Notes under the pieces: model-generated
Told to the model about the DNA's origin: nothing
The model's input: only the letters and a program-made list of their open reading frames with translations
The model's database searches: none
In this document: piece by piece, positions 47,074-56,684 of the stretch
Position numbering within the stretch: position 1 is the first letter of the stretch
How the letters are laid out: each line of letters opens with the position of its first letter
Assembly: GCA_964351495.1 (NCBI GenBank)
Contig: CAYGOC010000003.1
Location: 44,168-108,167 of the forward strand
From: CAYGOC01 sp964351495
Lineage (GTDB): Bacteria; Chlamydiota; Chlamydiia; Chlamydiales; SM23-39
Reading direction: 5' to 3'
Length of the DNA: 64,000 nucleotides
Position numbers and translations under genes: made by a program

Positions 47074-47730
47074 ATGAAGAGGGTACTTGTACTGGGCGCG
47101 AATAGAGGAATTGGGCTGGAGTTTTGTAAGCAGCTAGAAAAAAACTATTCTGTCTTTGCAACCTGTAGAACACCTTCTAAAGAGCTTCAAAAGCTACAAA
47201 CTACCCTTTTTACCGGCATAGAAATGACCGATCTTGCCTGTCTACAAGATCTTGCTAAAAAACTCCCCTCTTTAGATCTTTTGATTATCAATGCGGGCAT
47301 CCTAATCAGAGATACTTACCCCCAACTATCCTACGAAAACCTCGTAAAACAATTTGAGGTAAACGCGCTCGGCCCTTTAAAAGTAATAGAAGCTCTAAAA
47401 CCTCTTTTATCGAAAGGTTCTAAAATTGCCGTAGTCTCTAGTAGAGCAGGATCCATAGGAAGTAAAATTGAAGGAAAAGGCCTCTATGGATACAGAATGT
47501 CCAAGTGTGCTCTAAATATGGCCTTTCGTAGTCTCTCTTTTTATTTAAAAGAAGAAGAGATAGCTCTCACTATTTTGCACCCCGGCTACGTAAAAACTGA
47601 TATGACCGAAAACAAAGGTCATATCAAGCCGGAAGAATCTGTAAAAGGAATGTTAGAAAGAATAGAAAGTCTCTCTTTATCCACTACAGGACTTTTTTGG
47701 AGCTTTTCAGGAGATATTCTTCCCTGGTGA
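47074..47730 (+). CDS. Short-chain dehydrogenase/reductase
   Basis: 218 residues from MKRVLVLGANRGIGLEF; the frame opens at 47026 inside the previous gene. Classical SDR: GANRGIG cofactor loop (residues 8-14), INAG near residue 75, catalytic Ser in VVSSRAGS, and YRMSK (YxxxK). The closest pattern is the single-domain 'C-factor/sniffer-like' carbonyl reductases. Substrate unknown. Ends at a strong terminator that closes the operon starting at 45647. Confidence 0.92.
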   Translation: MKRVLVLGANRGIGLEFCKQLEKNYSVFATCRTPSKELQKLQTTLFTGIEMTDLACLQDLAKKLPSLDLLIINAGILIRDTYPQLSYENLVKQFEVNALGPLKVIEALKPLLSKGSKIAVVSSRAGSIGSKIEGKGLYGYRMSKCALNMAFRSLSFYLKEEEIALTILHPGYVKTDMTENKGHIKPEESVKGMLERIESLSLSTTGLFWSFSGDILPW

Positions 47731-47734
47731 AACA

Positions 47735-47764
47735 AAAAAGGAGGGATAAAAATCCCTCCTTTTT
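47735..47764 (+). terminator. Rho-independent terminator after the SDR gene
   Basis: Perfect 12-base arms AAAAAGGAGGGA and TCCCTCCTTTTT with a six-base loop. A-run and T-run symmetry lets it work in both directions, so it may also stop the convergent gene at 47790. Confidence 0.92.
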
Positions 47765-47789
47765 GCTCTACTTACGCTTTTATCGCTGT

Positions 47790-49010
47790 TTAAGCTTCTT
47801 TCTTAACTCCACCAAAGAATGAACGTACATAAGAAATCACTTTAAAGAGCCCCCAAGAAGATCCTTCCTGGTTTTTGTCTTCTACTACTTTGGTTATAAA
47901 AGGATGCCCAGAAATAGCTGCCATCTTCATGAATAGATCTCGTACTTCTCTATTTTTTTGATCACTGTCTACCCCTATGCTTTCTATCTCATCTAAAGTT
48001 ATTGAACCATCTTTATCCAAATAGTTTTTTGTAGCATATTCCTGAATGCTTTTTATTTCTTCTTTTGTAAATACAACCTCATTATTACCCTGGCCTTCTA
48101 CAGGATTTGGATCATAATGAAAAGTCCTTACCCTATCTCCAATAAGGGTTGATTTCTGCATATCCTGACAATATTTTTCCTTATCATCCACAAAAAGAAT
48201 TGCTTGAGCCACAGAATAGATCCCTCCTCTTGCTTTATTAAACAAGTAAGCATGGTCCTTTTGTGTTACGCGAACCGTTTCTATAGAAGGAGGCCATAAA
48301 CTGACTACCTTAACTTCCGGCTGCATGTAGGTATTTTTTTCATTGAAGAAACCACCTAGTTCAATATCTTGAATATGTTTCTTTGTAACTTGTTTTTTGT
48401 CATTTTCATTTCTAGAGGTGAGTATAGAACTAATTCCACTAAGATTCTTAACTTTTTCTATCAATGCTATAGGATTCTGATCCCATTTTACAGCTGGAGC
48501 ATCTTTTCGAATTACCTTTTCAAAAAAATAATAATGAGCGGAACCCTTACCTCCCATCTGTTTATTCAAATTCAAAAGTTTTTGATACACACTTTCACTT
48601 CCAATCCCTTTGTAATCTACGAAAACTAAATCAAAATCGATCAAACACTCTAAACTTTTTTCTGACAGAAAAGTCTGCATATCTTCTTCACTTAACATTT
48701 GTGCCATTTCTGTTAAATTCCTTGCCTTTCTAGGCTCTAAAACTTCAGGATGAACCCCATCAGAGATCATACCATAGGAAATAAACATTGTTTTCAAAAG
48801 CTCACAAACTCGCTGCTCACTATCATTTGATTTTGATAGAACAGGAAGTATAGAAAACTGGGTTAACATTACTCTTTGAAAAGCCGTTGTCACCTTGTTC
48901 ACTAATTTACAACCAAAGTTAAACCCTGAATAATGAGAGACAGCTTCATAAACTCCAAAAAAAACACTAGGATCACTACGATTACTAGGATTAACAACAT
49001 CACCTGACAT
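47790..49010 (-). CDS. HAD-superfamily-like protein of the DUF2608 kind, candidate effector
   Basis: 406 residues without a signal peptide. The middle and end show the HAD order: FDLVFVDYKG near residue 122 (motif I position, but Asp-x-Asp is not kept exactly), ILTSRNEND near residue 200 (motif II), and AILFVDDKEKYC near residue 270 (acidic motif IV). This pattern matches the DUF2608 proteins of Legionella, Rickettsia and chlamydia-like bacteria. The N-terminal ~110 residues are extra. Function unknown; the phylogenetic spread suggests a role with eukaryotic hosts. Confidence 0.65.
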   Translation of the reverse strand: MSGDVVNPSNRSDPSVFFGVYEAVSHYSGFNFGCKLVNKVTTAFQRVMLTQFSILPVLSKSNDSEQRVCELLKTMFISYGMISDGVHPEVLEPRKARNLTEMAQMLSEEDMQTFLSEKSLECLIDFDLVFVDYKGIGSESVYQKLLNLNKQMGGKGSAHYYFFEKVIRKDAPAVKWDQNPIALIEKVKNLSGISSILTSRNENDKKQVTKKHIQDIELGGFFNEKNTYMQPEVKVVSLWPPSIETVRVTQKDHAYLFNKARGGIYSVAQAILFVDDKEKYCQDMQKSTLIGDRVRTFHYDPNPVEGQGNNEVVFTKEEIKSIQEYATKNYLDKDGSITLDEIESIGVDSDQKNREVRDLFMKMAAISGHPFITKVVEDKNQEGSSWGLFKVISYVRSFFGGVKKEA

Positions 49011-49422
49011 AAAAAACTCCTTATATTTAAATGGCGGTTATTTTAGATCGAACAAATAAAAAACACAACAAAGTTTCCCAAAAATAGGTAAATTTTTTTT
49101 GATAACCAAAATGGGAAGAGCTATTTTTTTCAACACTGTTTGCTAAGCAAACAACTTGGGAGTTTTTCCTCTCTCTTCTTCGTCTATAGAAAGAAGATAA
49201 AAGATCATGCACGGTATCCTCTGTATTTAAGTCTTTTTCCCCAAGAAAATATTCCCCTCTCCAAAAATGAGTTCCGAATCTTTAAATCTGGTATAGGTGG
49301 GGGGTTTTATTGGAAATAAAGAAGACTTCTGTATAGACTGTCCGAGCATAACCTTTTGGCTGTTTCTGAATGGCTCGGATATTTGGCTCAATGGTAAAAA
49401 TTACTATTTTAAGGAGAGTAAA
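49011..49422. other. Intergenic region with a long-loop inverted repeat
   Basis: No gene supported. It contains the divergent control regions for the HAD-like gene and the gene at 49423. TCCGAGC (49341-49347) and GCTCGGA (49373-49379) form perfect seven-base arms around a 25-base loop, 44 bases before the ribosome site, and may fold in the 5' leader. Confidence 0.45.
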
Positions 49423-50001
49423 TTGAGTAAAATAATGATCTGGATTTTTATACTTGGTCTCACCACCGTTTCCTGGGCCCATGAAATGCCTGAAAAAGTA
49501 GTAGTTATGGGACAGGAATTGACCCTAAAACACTATGAAGGAGATGAACAAAAAGGGTTCATAGCGGAATATATTCCCACAACAAACAGTTGGGATGATT
49601 GGGAACTTTTATTCGCTGTTAGATTTTCTCCGGAAAAAAATGCTAATCTCCTATCTATAGCCCAAGGAATTATGGATAATCTTGCTAAAAAGAAGAAAGA
49701 AGGCGATATAGTAGCTAACGGGAGAGTCTTTAAAAATGCTGAAGACTCCTCTATTGCAGTTGATTTCGTTATTTCTAGCTTTCAAACTCCAGTAGAACAA
49801 CCTTTTTTTGAACATAACGTTTTTGTTTATTCCAAAGCTCCTAAAGGAATTGTAAGTTACCAAATTGCCCGAAGGGTTTACAGCAAGAATGCTCCTAAAG
49901 ATACTATTATAAAGTTCTTTACGGATATCCCGGATCTCGTAGGAAACATGGTTACAGAATTGTCATCTCCACCAGCAAAACCCCCTTTCGATATCGAATA
50001 A
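49423..50001 (+). CDS. Exported hypothetical protein starting with TTG
   Basis: 192 residues. The only good ribosome site, AAGGAG at 49411-49416, sits six bases before a TTG at 49423; the in-frame ATG at 49435 is 18 bases away and would cut the signal. The product begins MSKIMIWIFILGLTTVSWA, a cleavable signal peptide, then a small mixed alpha/beta domain. It resembles generic exported hypotheticals of intracellular bacteria and I cannot name a family. Convergent with the next gene. Confidence 0.6.
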   Translation: MSKIMIWIFILGLTTVSWAHEMPEKVVVMGQELTLKHYEGDEQKGFIAEYIPTTNSWDDWELLFAVRFSPEKNANLLSIAQGIMDNLAKKKKEGDIVANGRVFKNAEDSSIAVDFVISSFQTPVEQPFFEHNVFVYSKAPKGIVSYQIARRVYSKNAPKDTIIKFFTDIPDLVGNMVTELSSPPAKPPFDIE

Positions 50002-50008
50002 AGCCAGA

Positions 50009-51088
50009 CTAATTTTTATCCCTATTTTTTTTCATAAAAACTATATTACGAATCTTTTGGAAAACGCTTGATTCGTTTATTTTAAAAATAGCTAGGTGCT
50101 TCTTGTTTTGCACAAAAGTGCTATGGGTTTTTATGCCCACTTCTTGCAAGGTTTTTTGGATATTTTCAGAATACGTTTCCCATTTTTCTATATCTACCAA
50201 AGCATCGGCAAAGCCATCTTTTCTTAGAAAAACTTGAAACAACTCTTCCTTAAAATAGTTATTTAACAAATAGGTCTGGGTACTAACGTGGGGAAAAGGC
50301 TTCTCGTATCTTATGTTACGAGTGATATCGGCGAGTATTCTTTCAGAAAATCTTTTACTGTTTTCTTGAGACAAAAGATGGGTATACCTCCTTAAAGGAC
50401 CACTTTCACAAAGCTCTTCTACCTCATTCTGATTTATATCTCCTAAATAGCTTGCCGATGAGTGGGGAAAATAAAACAAAGCAAAAATTCCTGCTTCTTC
50501 AAACTCCCTTATTAGCCTATTTGCATGAAAAGCTCCGCAAAGAAAGAGGAAGCCTCCCTTTTCTTGCTGTTTTAATAAATTTTGAAACATGGTTGTAATG
50601 CGGTTTTCTTCAAGATCTTCTATAGCAGGCATTCTTTCCGAGAGATCTTTCGAGATCATCTCGTCGTAATTACTACTTATATCAACTCCCTTTACAGATA
50701 TAGAGAGTTCTCTCGATTTTGTAAAAATATCCGCTAAAATACGTGAGGCGGGAAGTTGCTTAATTCTTTCAGCAACTTCCATATACCTCCTGCTCGATAC
50801 AAAATAACAAAAAAGACAGCATAAAAGAGGAAAGCTTTTATCGCTTAATTTCTCTACTTTTATCCCCACTTTTTCTAGATCAGATTTTACCCCTATTTCT
50901 AAATCACAATCTATTTGCAGCTGAGATCTATGTCCTTCTACTATCTCTTCCGAGGTCAAATTATGCGGAGCTTCTATGCAAAGGTGCGTGTATCCATATG
51001 CAGAAAGGTCTGTTAAAGATGTATATACTACTTTCTTGGGAAGTTCTTCCCAGTGCCTTTCAAAAATAATAACCGGAGGTAAAGCCAT
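50009..51088 (-). CDS. Hypothetical protein, weakly TraB/EreA-like
   Basis: 359 residues, no signal peptide. Two regions recall the TraB/ChaN/EreA fold: YTHLCIEAPHNLTSEEI near residue 35 (acidic motif, 'E' after a strand) and ITTMFQNLLKQQ followed by GFLFLCGAFHANRL near residue 185, which looks like the conserved 'VGAGH' loop of that fold. The pattern is partial, so function stays open. One hydrophobic stretch (FPLLCCLFCYFVS) near residue 90. Confidence 0.5.
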   Translation of the reverse strand: MALPPVIIFERHWEELPKKVVYTSLTDLSAYGYTHLCIEAPHNLTSEEIVEGHRSQLQIDCDLEIGVKSDLEKVGIKVEKLSDKSFPLLCCLFCYFVSSRRYMEVAERIKQLPASRILADIFTKSRELSISVKGVDISSNYDEMISKDLSERMPAIEDLEENRITTMFQNLLKQQEKGGFLFLCGAFHANRLIREFEEAGIFALFYFPHSSASYLGDINQNEVEELCESGPLRRYTHLLSQENSKRFSERILADITRNIRYEKPFPHVSTQTYLLNNYFKEELFQVFLRKDGFADALVDIEKWETYSENIQKTLQEVGIKTHSTFVQNKKHLAIFKINESSVFQKIRNIVFMKKNRDKN

Positions 51089-51414
51089 TTTTTACCCTAA
51101 TTTTATCCTAATATAGGGAAGATTCTACCTTAAGTTTTAGATTCTAAGCTTCTTTTTTATAGATCTTTGCCCTGATATTGCCACATTTTTGTGATTCATC
51201 AAGGGAACGCCTTAGGATGACAGCGTAGCCATTTTTGCTCAACTATAGCTACCGGTCTTGCAAGGATTCTTTAGCTCGCCCCATCCCCCCATAACCAACC
51301 TTTAATCGACCTGTCGATTAATTTTTACATAACATTGAATGTAAAAAGGTTAAAGAATAAACTAGCTGAGCTTTTCTGATATAACGAAATGCATACTACC
51401 CTATTTTGGGTGAT
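51089..51414. other. Intergenic stretch with two palindromic elements
   Basis: No gene supported. TAATCGAC-CT-GTCGATTA at 51303-51320 is a perfect inverted repeat of the same design as the one at 7949. Immediately after it, TTTTTACAT (51322-51330) and ATGTAAAAA (51339-51347) form a nine-base stem with an eight-base loop, perhaps a terminator-like or regulator site. Confidence 0.5.
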
Positions 51415-52242
51415 TTATTTCTTAAGTGAGTCGGCGTACATACTAAATGCCCTTGCAACTGCTGCCGGATTTTCAATCCAAGGAAAGTGGCCAGCTTCCT
51501 TGATCGATTGAAAATTGATGTTTTCTCTGTGAAATCTCTTATCATCCTGAAATAATTGCAAGGGAGTCAAAAAATCTTCTTCCCCCGATAAAATCAGCGT
51601 GGGAATGGTTTTAGGTATCCACTTAGCGTCATAGGTTTGGTCAAAATGTGCGGCTGACCATTGACATGTTTCATAATTGTATGGAAGCGTCCGCAATAAC
51701 TCTAATCCAGACGTTAGTCCTTTCTGGGTAAATAGATAGGGGGCTGAGGCAAGCGTAAGCTCTTTTAAATTTTGATTGTTCGGATTTTTTTCATATTTTT
51801 CTTGAATAAGTTCTATACCCGTTACAGGAATTTTTTTTACCACTTCTGCAAAAGAAGCTTGCCATATTGCACTAGGCGCACAATCGAGTAAAACAAGACC
51901 TTTCAAAAGCCCCTCTAATTCTGGTAAAGAAAGCGCATACATACCTCCCGTAGAGTGGGCCACCAAGATTACTTGATTAAATTGACTTATAGCTTCAACA
52001 AGAGCCTTCGGCCACCTACTAAAAGAGTCCGCATTGTTAGAGGTTATGTTAGACCCATCTCCGGGAAGATCCAGTACCCAAAGAATACCAGGCAAGTTAA
52101 GAATATCGATTAAAGAAAGTAAAGACTCTGAGCCAAGCCCTGGTCCCCCAGGAAGAAAAAGCCAATTCAAACCCTTACTTTTCGAGCTGTTAACTCGTTG
52201 CAAGCGTGCTCGGGATGTAGTGTACACAACAGACTTTTTCAT
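51415..52242 (-). CDS. Alpha/beta-hydrolase
   Basis: 275 residues. GGPG oxyanion segment at 32-35, nucleophile Ser97 in VAHSTGG (the elbow is H-S-T-G instead of G-x-S-x-G), Asp in SGEEDFLTP near residue 220 and His in EAGHFPW near residue 255. Fold and order match the proline iminopeptidase/esterase branch. Substrate unknown. No signal peptide. Confidence 0.88.
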   Translation of the reverse strand: MKKSVVYTTSRARLQRVNSSKSKGLNWLFLPGGPGLGSESLLSLIDILNLPGILWVLDLPGDGSNITSNNADSFSRWPKALVEAISQFNQVILVAHSTGGMYALSLPELEGLLKGLVLLDCAPSAIWQASFAEVVKKIPVTGIELIQEKYEKNPNNQNLKELTLASAPYLFTQKGLTSGLELLRTLPYNYETCQWSAAHFDQTYDAKWIPKTIPTLILSGEEDFLTPLQLFQDDKRFHRENINFQSIKEAGHFPWIENPAAVARAFSMYADSLKK

Positions 52243-52278
52243 GGGCCCTTCGAAAAGTTTAAACTACTCTATAGCTTT

Positions 52279-52304
52279 AATTTTCCCCAATCAAAAGTTC
52301 TGAA
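52279..52304 (-). repeat. Copy 1 of a dispersed 26-base repeat
   Basis: Read on the minus strand this is TTCAGAACTTTTGATTGGGG followed by AAAATT; it matches bases 56685-56710 of the plus strand in 24 of 26 positions. It lies 37 bases upstream of the alpha/beta-hydrolase start, in the gene's direction. Confidence 0.6.
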
Positions 52305-52445
52305 CGTGTCTCTCCATCTCCATTTTCGTATAGAAAATATATCCCAAAACCACCCCTCCCTTCACTTCTAATTTTTGTCTTATGCACACAAATAGAGGAG
52401 CATTTCTCAAAAAATTAACCTGCTTTTTTTGATTTAACAAGGAAC

Positions 52446-52477
52446 AATCCTTGGATTGGGTAGAAAAACCAAGGATT
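52446..52477 (-). terminator. Weak candidate terminator after the APH-like gene
   Basis: AATCCTTGG (52446-52454) and CCAAGGATT (52469-52477) form a nine-base stem 35 bases after the minus-strand gene. There is no proper T run on that strand, so function is doubtful. Confidence 0.3.
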
Positions 52478-52511
52478 AATAGTAAACTAGGGGATATTGA
52501 ATCAATACCCT

Positions 52512-53501
52512 CTAGGCTTTTGCTTCTTTAAGGGCAAGACGCGCAACATTTACAAAAAACTCTAATGAAGGGCTCCATCCTTCCGTTGCAAAAGCTTGCA
52601 TATACGCACCAAAACTTTGTGTTGGTTGTTCGATTTTATCCAGTTCCGGTTTTCTTTCTTCGATATTGTTCTTCCATATACGGGCTATCCATACTATGTT
52701 TCCAATACAGGTGTAAGCCCAGCGTATTTTTTTAAGCTGAAAGTATTCTCGTAACTCAGCCTCTGTTGGCTCTCTACCGAAATAGCCTTTTAAAAGTTCG
52801 AGTTCTTCTCTTTGGTCGAAGCCTTGGAAAATAGCTACAGAAGCTACATCAAATAAAGATTCTCCATGAGAGGTGTCTTCTAAGTCGATTAAAATAATCC
52901 CATTATTTCTCCAAAAGCAATTGCGTGCATGTAGATCAGTATGAATATTGGCTAGCCGGCTTGAAGGCATTTTTTGCAGCTTTCCCATCTCTTTTTCAAA
53001 AATTTCCATCGCTTTGCCCCCGTCTTTAACAAGAGCCTCTAATTTAGGATGGATCGGTTTGCCTAGACGTTTTTGAGCATCATACCAGCTTTTAATTTCT
53101 TCCCATCTTGTAGAATTAAAGCTTCTAAAGCTTTTTCCTCTTTCTTCATATAAAGGGATTTCATGAAACTTTTTCAGATTTTCCCCAATCTTATGGGGAT
53201 GTTGTTTTGCGATTTGAGGGGTAATGGTTGGTTCTTGGATACGCTCCATTAAGACTCTATTTATATTTGGAAAGGAAGCGTATATTTTAGGACCCAGATT
53301 ACGCTCGCTTAGTTGCTCCAACATGTACCTTTCATAAGGCTTAGCTTCGTGAAGTACATAATTGATTCCATCCACTTCAAAAAAATGATTGCGATCAAGA
53401 TGACTGTCAGCTAGCGGTTTTCCTTCATTCGCATGGATAGAAAGCCACTCTTCTGAATAGGAAGGTGGATGAAAAGTTGAAGAAGATGTAGAAGAGGTCA
53501 T
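52512..53501 (-). CDS. Aminoglycoside phosphotransferase (APH)/choline kinase-fold protein
   Basis: 329 residues. The kinase Brenner motif HTDLHARN gives His187, Asp189 (catalytic) and Asn194; IDLEDT gives the metal Asp206. An N-lobe Glu/Lys region (YVLHEAKPYERYMLEQL) precedes it. Members phosphorylate small molecules (antibiotics, choline, sugars) and some are regulators; this one cannot be assigned. An N-terminal Ser/Thr-rich tail of ~12 residues precedes the domain. It is a single gene, not in a resistance cassette. Confidence 0.85.
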   Translation of the reverse strand: MTSSTSSSTFHPPSYSEEWLSIHANEGKPLADSHLDRNHFFEVDGINYVLHEAKPYERYMLEQLSERNLGPKIYASFPNINRVLMERIQEPTITPQIAKQHPHKIGENLKKFHEIPLYEERGKSFRSFNSTRWEEIKSWYDAQKRLGKPIHPKLEALVKDGGKAMEIFEKEMGKLQKMPSSRLANIHTDLHARNCFWRNNGIILIDLEDTSHGESLFDVASVAIFQGFDQREELELLKGYFGREPTEAELREYFQLKKIRWAYTCIGNIVWIARIWKNNIEERKPELDKIEQPTQSFGAYMQAFATEGWSPSLEFFVNVARLALKEAKA

Positions 53502-53671
53502 GATTTCTCCTTTATTTTTTAAAAAAAATTATACTATAATAAGCATTTAAATTCAAGATCTTATTTTAAATTAATTATTTTTTTAAATCTATAATCAATA
53601 GAAATAAAAAAGACTTTTTTTTTAAGGAAGTGATAAAAAAACGGAATACAGCTTGGAGACTATCCACAAAC
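53502..53671. other. A/T-rich promoter region upstream of the APH-like gene
   Basis: The first ~130 bases are almost only A and T and probably hold the APH-like promoter. The rest leads into the transposase remnant (53672-53821). No intact gene. Confidence 0.4.
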
Positions 53672-53821
53672 TCAAACTTCCCCAGCAATACGCTGCAATA
53701 ATTTCCTAAAAGCCCCTAAAATTAGCCCCTTACCAGACGTTAGAACCAGCTCCTAATCTTTGCTAAACCTTCGAAATTTTCCCAGCAAAGCAAAACCTCG
53801 TTCTACGATCCATTTTTTCAG
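53672..53821 (-). pseudogene. Decayed C-terminal fragment of an IS5-type DDE transposase
   Basis: Translating the minus strand from 53821 gives LKKWIVERGFALLGKFRRF then SKD, a stop, ELVLTSGKGLILGAF and RKLLQRIA. WIVERxFAxLGxFRRxSKDYE is the C-terminal signature of IS5-family transposases; here the Tyr codon of SKDYE is a TAG stop. Upstream the frame is broken again by TAA. No complete transposase or inverted repeats are present, so it is a dead remnant. The following gene ends just upstream, at 53857. Confidence 0.75.
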
Positions 53822-53856
53822 TCCTTAATTTTTTGCCCCATCAAAAACCTGCAAGA

Positions 53857-56439
53857 TCAAAGATCAAAGCTTTCATTAATGTACGTTTTAAGCCGGTTTT
53901 TGCGTTCAGGATCAACAATAGATTCCGCTAATCTGCTAGCTTCTATACCAGCTTCAAAATATTTATATGTACACAGGTGCTCACAAAACTTTTCTATAGC
54001 ATCATCCCCCATTCCTTCAGGAACTTGTACAGTTTGCAAAAAAACTTCGAATGACAACGCCGTGTCAAATCCCCTAACCCTTGCCTCTGCTTCAAATATC
54101 GTTACTAAAAGTTTAAATCTTGAGCGTGAATCCTCTACTGTAGCAGCAACTCTCCTTGCTTCATCAAGAAGATTCCGGTCATAAACCCCTAAATCTCCTT
54201 TTGTCTCATATATACTTAGTAAAAACCGAATTTTTGCATTTGGATCTGCCACTTCTTGAATAACTCTATAAGCTTCCCTAATAACCTCTTCAGATTTTAT
54301 TGCTTCAAATATAGTTAGTAAAAAACGAATTTTCGTGCCCGGCTCTCCCATTTCCCGGATAATTTCAATAGCTTTTCTAAGAACCACTTCAGATGTTCTT
54401 TCTTTAAGTAGATTTATTAAAAACCGCATTTTAGTTTCCGGGGCTTGTATCATCTTGATATTTTGAAAAGCCGCATCATAAACATATTCAAAACGTGGGT
54501 GCCGGGAAGCTTTTTTTAGTATATGTATTAAGGATTCGATCTTTTTCTCTATATTTTGCCACCTTGTCGCAATTTCTACAGGAAAGGATAAGTCATTCTC
54601 AACATCTCTTAAACTGAAAAATTGATCGATAAGCGAAAGTAAGTATTCTTGTTTTAAATCATCAATTAGCCCAAGAGTATTATAAACCTTTTGAAATTCA
54701 CGCATATCAACCAAAACTTCAGAAATAGCTTTTAAAGCTTCTTTACGTTCCTCGTCGGTTTCTATATCTGAGTTGACCCTTGATATAGCTTCTTCATATC
54801 TACCTGCCTTTACCAGGGCTTTGCAAATGATTGTAAAAGCCCTACCTTTAATACCCGAGGTTTCTATCTGCATAGCTATTCTAATAGCTTCATCTATTTC
54901 TCCTCTTTCACACAAACCTGCAATAATCTCACGAAAGAGAAAATCTCTTCTATTCTCATAAGGAATCTGGAAAGCCAACTCTGTAGCTTTTGTAAAATCT
55001 CCCCTGCCTATAGCACTTTTTACATTCAGCTCTAACCTATTTATAACAGTATATTCGACACTGCTCTGGATATCGTAAGGCAGCCGATCCCCTTCCCCTT
55101 GAAAAATGCCACAAGCTTGCTCGTAATTTTCGGACTCTATCAAATCTGTGCTGGCTTGAGCTAAACTAGTGCTAATAGTTGTTTCTAGTTGGCGTATAAT
55201 GAGAGGGGAAGAAATTTCTCGTATGGTTTTACTAACACCTGCAGCATCACCTGCTTTTGCATAAGCTTTTACCAGTGCTATAAAAAAATTCATTCTTCCT
55301 GAAGTTCTATCTTGCAAAGCAACATTATAGAGTTTTTCCAGTATTTGTTTATCAGGTCTTCTACTCTTTTCAAGAATTGTCGCTATATATGCGTAAGCTT
55401 CGTTTTTTTTATCTAAAAGTATAATCTGGTTTGCTATTTCAAAAGCCTCATCAACATTTCCTTTTTCCGCCAAAATTTGAGAAATAGCTAAATAAGCGGA
55501 GCTGGTACTTTTTAAATCGGCTACTTTTTGAAGCGCCTCTTTAGTCCCTTGCTTTTCAGCTAAGGCTCGAAAAATTCGGGTTGTCGCAACATTATAGCTA
55601 TAACGACGCTTCTTTTTAACTGCGTCCTTATCTTTTTTTGAAAAGGTTAGAATTCCTTTAGCAGTATGAATAGCATCATCGAACTTGCCTGCTTTTACCA
55701 GTTCTTTAGAAATACATACCAAAGCAACTCCGTAGGATATCTTTGCTAAATCACCTTTTAAGGAACGAATTTTTTCAGCTACCATTTTTGCTAGGGCAAA
55801 ATTTCCTTTTTTCGATAAATCGTCGCACATATTCACTAAAGAGTGTATATCTCCGCTTCGTTCCACAGCAGCAATACTGATTAAAGCTATCCTCTCATTC
55901 TTTACTCTAGACCAAATGTTACTATCAGGAGGGTCTAAGACAGCTTCTGTTAAACTATTTACATCTTCTAATTTTACTAATACTTCGATAATCCTGTTTT
56001 CTATATCGGAGGCCCTTGGCAACACAAATCCAGGAAAGCTTTGTTTCATAGATTCTTTAATAGAATAAAGTTCTGAAAGAGCTTGTTGTGTATCTGAAGG
56101 AGCTTCTTCTTTACTAGGTGAGTTTCCCTTTTTTGATCGCTTCGAGTTTTTTCCTTTTTCTTCTTCCTCTCGTAATTCCCCACAAAGACGGCTAATAAAG
56201 GTATCTAAGTTCCTAAGCCTTTCCCCATCTGTTTTCAATACCGTAGCCCTTGTTAGAGAGCTTGAGGCTAACGGAGTTTCTAAAGACATCTCTGCAAACC
56301 TTCTACTTAAGCCTCGATTTGATAAGGAGCTAGAACTACTAGAGCTGCCGGAACTACTACTGCTAGAGCTAGACAAAGACATATTAGCAAATCTGCTGTT
56401 TAGATCTTCTTTATTGGGTATATTGTTTGGAAAACTCAC
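53857..56439 (-). CDS. Large helical-repeat protein with Ser-rich N-terminus
   Basis: 860 residues. Residues 1-60 are low complexity, with runs of Ser and two copies of a short RFAxMSL motif (SRFANMSL and RRFAEMSL). From about residue 130 to the end the protein is a solenoid of ~33-36-residue helical pairs of TPR/PPR appearance (for example AISQILAEKGNVDEAFEIA and AICRALVKAGRYEEAI-like units). No signal peptide. Protein-protein interaction scaffolds of this kind are frequent among host-directed proteins of intracellular bacteria; this is inference. Confidence 0.75.
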   Translation of the reverse strand: MSFPNNIPNKEDLNSRFANMSLSSSSSSSSGSSSSSSSLSNRGLSRRFAEMSLETPLASSSLTRATVLKTDGERLRNLDTFISRLCGELREEEEKGKNSKRSKKGNSPSKEEAPSDTQQALSELYSIKESMKQSFPGFVLPRASDIENRIIEVLVKLEDVNSLTEAVLDPPDSNIWSRVKNERIALISIAAVERSGDIHSLVNMCDDLSKKGNFALAKMVAEKIRSLKGDLAKISYGVALVCISKELVKAGKFDDAIHTAKGILTFSKKDKDAVKKKRRYSYNVATTRIFRALAEKQGTKEALQKVADLKSTSSAYLAISQILAEKGNVDEAFEIANQIILLDKKNEAYAYIATILEKSRRPDKQILEKLYNVALQDRTSGRMNFFIALVKAYAKAGDAAGVSKTIREISSPLIIRQLETTISTSLAQASTDLIESENYEQACGIFQGEGDRLPYDIQSSVEYTVINRLELNVKSAIGRGDFTKATELAFQIPYENRRDFLFREIIAGLCERGEIDEAIRIAMQIETSGIKGRAFTIICKALVKAGRYEEAISRVNSDIETDEERKEALKAISEVLVDMREFQKVYNTLGLIDDLKQEYLLSLIDQFFSLRDVENDLSFPVEIATRWQNIEKKIESLIHILKKASRHPRFEYVYDAAFQNIKMIQAPETKMRFLINLLKERTSEVVLRKAIEIIREMGEPGTKIRFLLTIFEAIKSEEVIREAYRVIQEVADPNAKIRFLLSIYETKGDLGVYDRNLLDEARRVAATVEDSRSRFKLLVTIFEAEARVRGFDTALSFEVFLQTVQVPEGMGDDAIEKFCEHLCTYKYFEAGIEASRLAESIVDPERKNRLKTYINESFDL

Positions 56440-56684
56440 ATTTACCTCACACTTATGGTTTTATTTCAAAAAATAAATAATAGGTTTAAAATTATAACAA
56501 AAACAATAAATTAAATCAATTAATTATTAAAAATTGTTTTAATAGTTAATTACTCTGTTTTTAATTATAAAAACAAATCCCACAAAAACGTAACCTGTTG
56601 TATGAGAACATGATAGAAAAACAAGATATGGCTCAGAATGTTTTTAGAGAAGTTTCCATTGAAAAATGAGGGTGAGTGGACGCA
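56440..56684. other. A/T-rich upstream region without gene
   Basis: 56455-56580 is nearly pure A/T and probably contains the promoter of the helical-repeat gene. I see no coding region. Confidence 0.4.
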
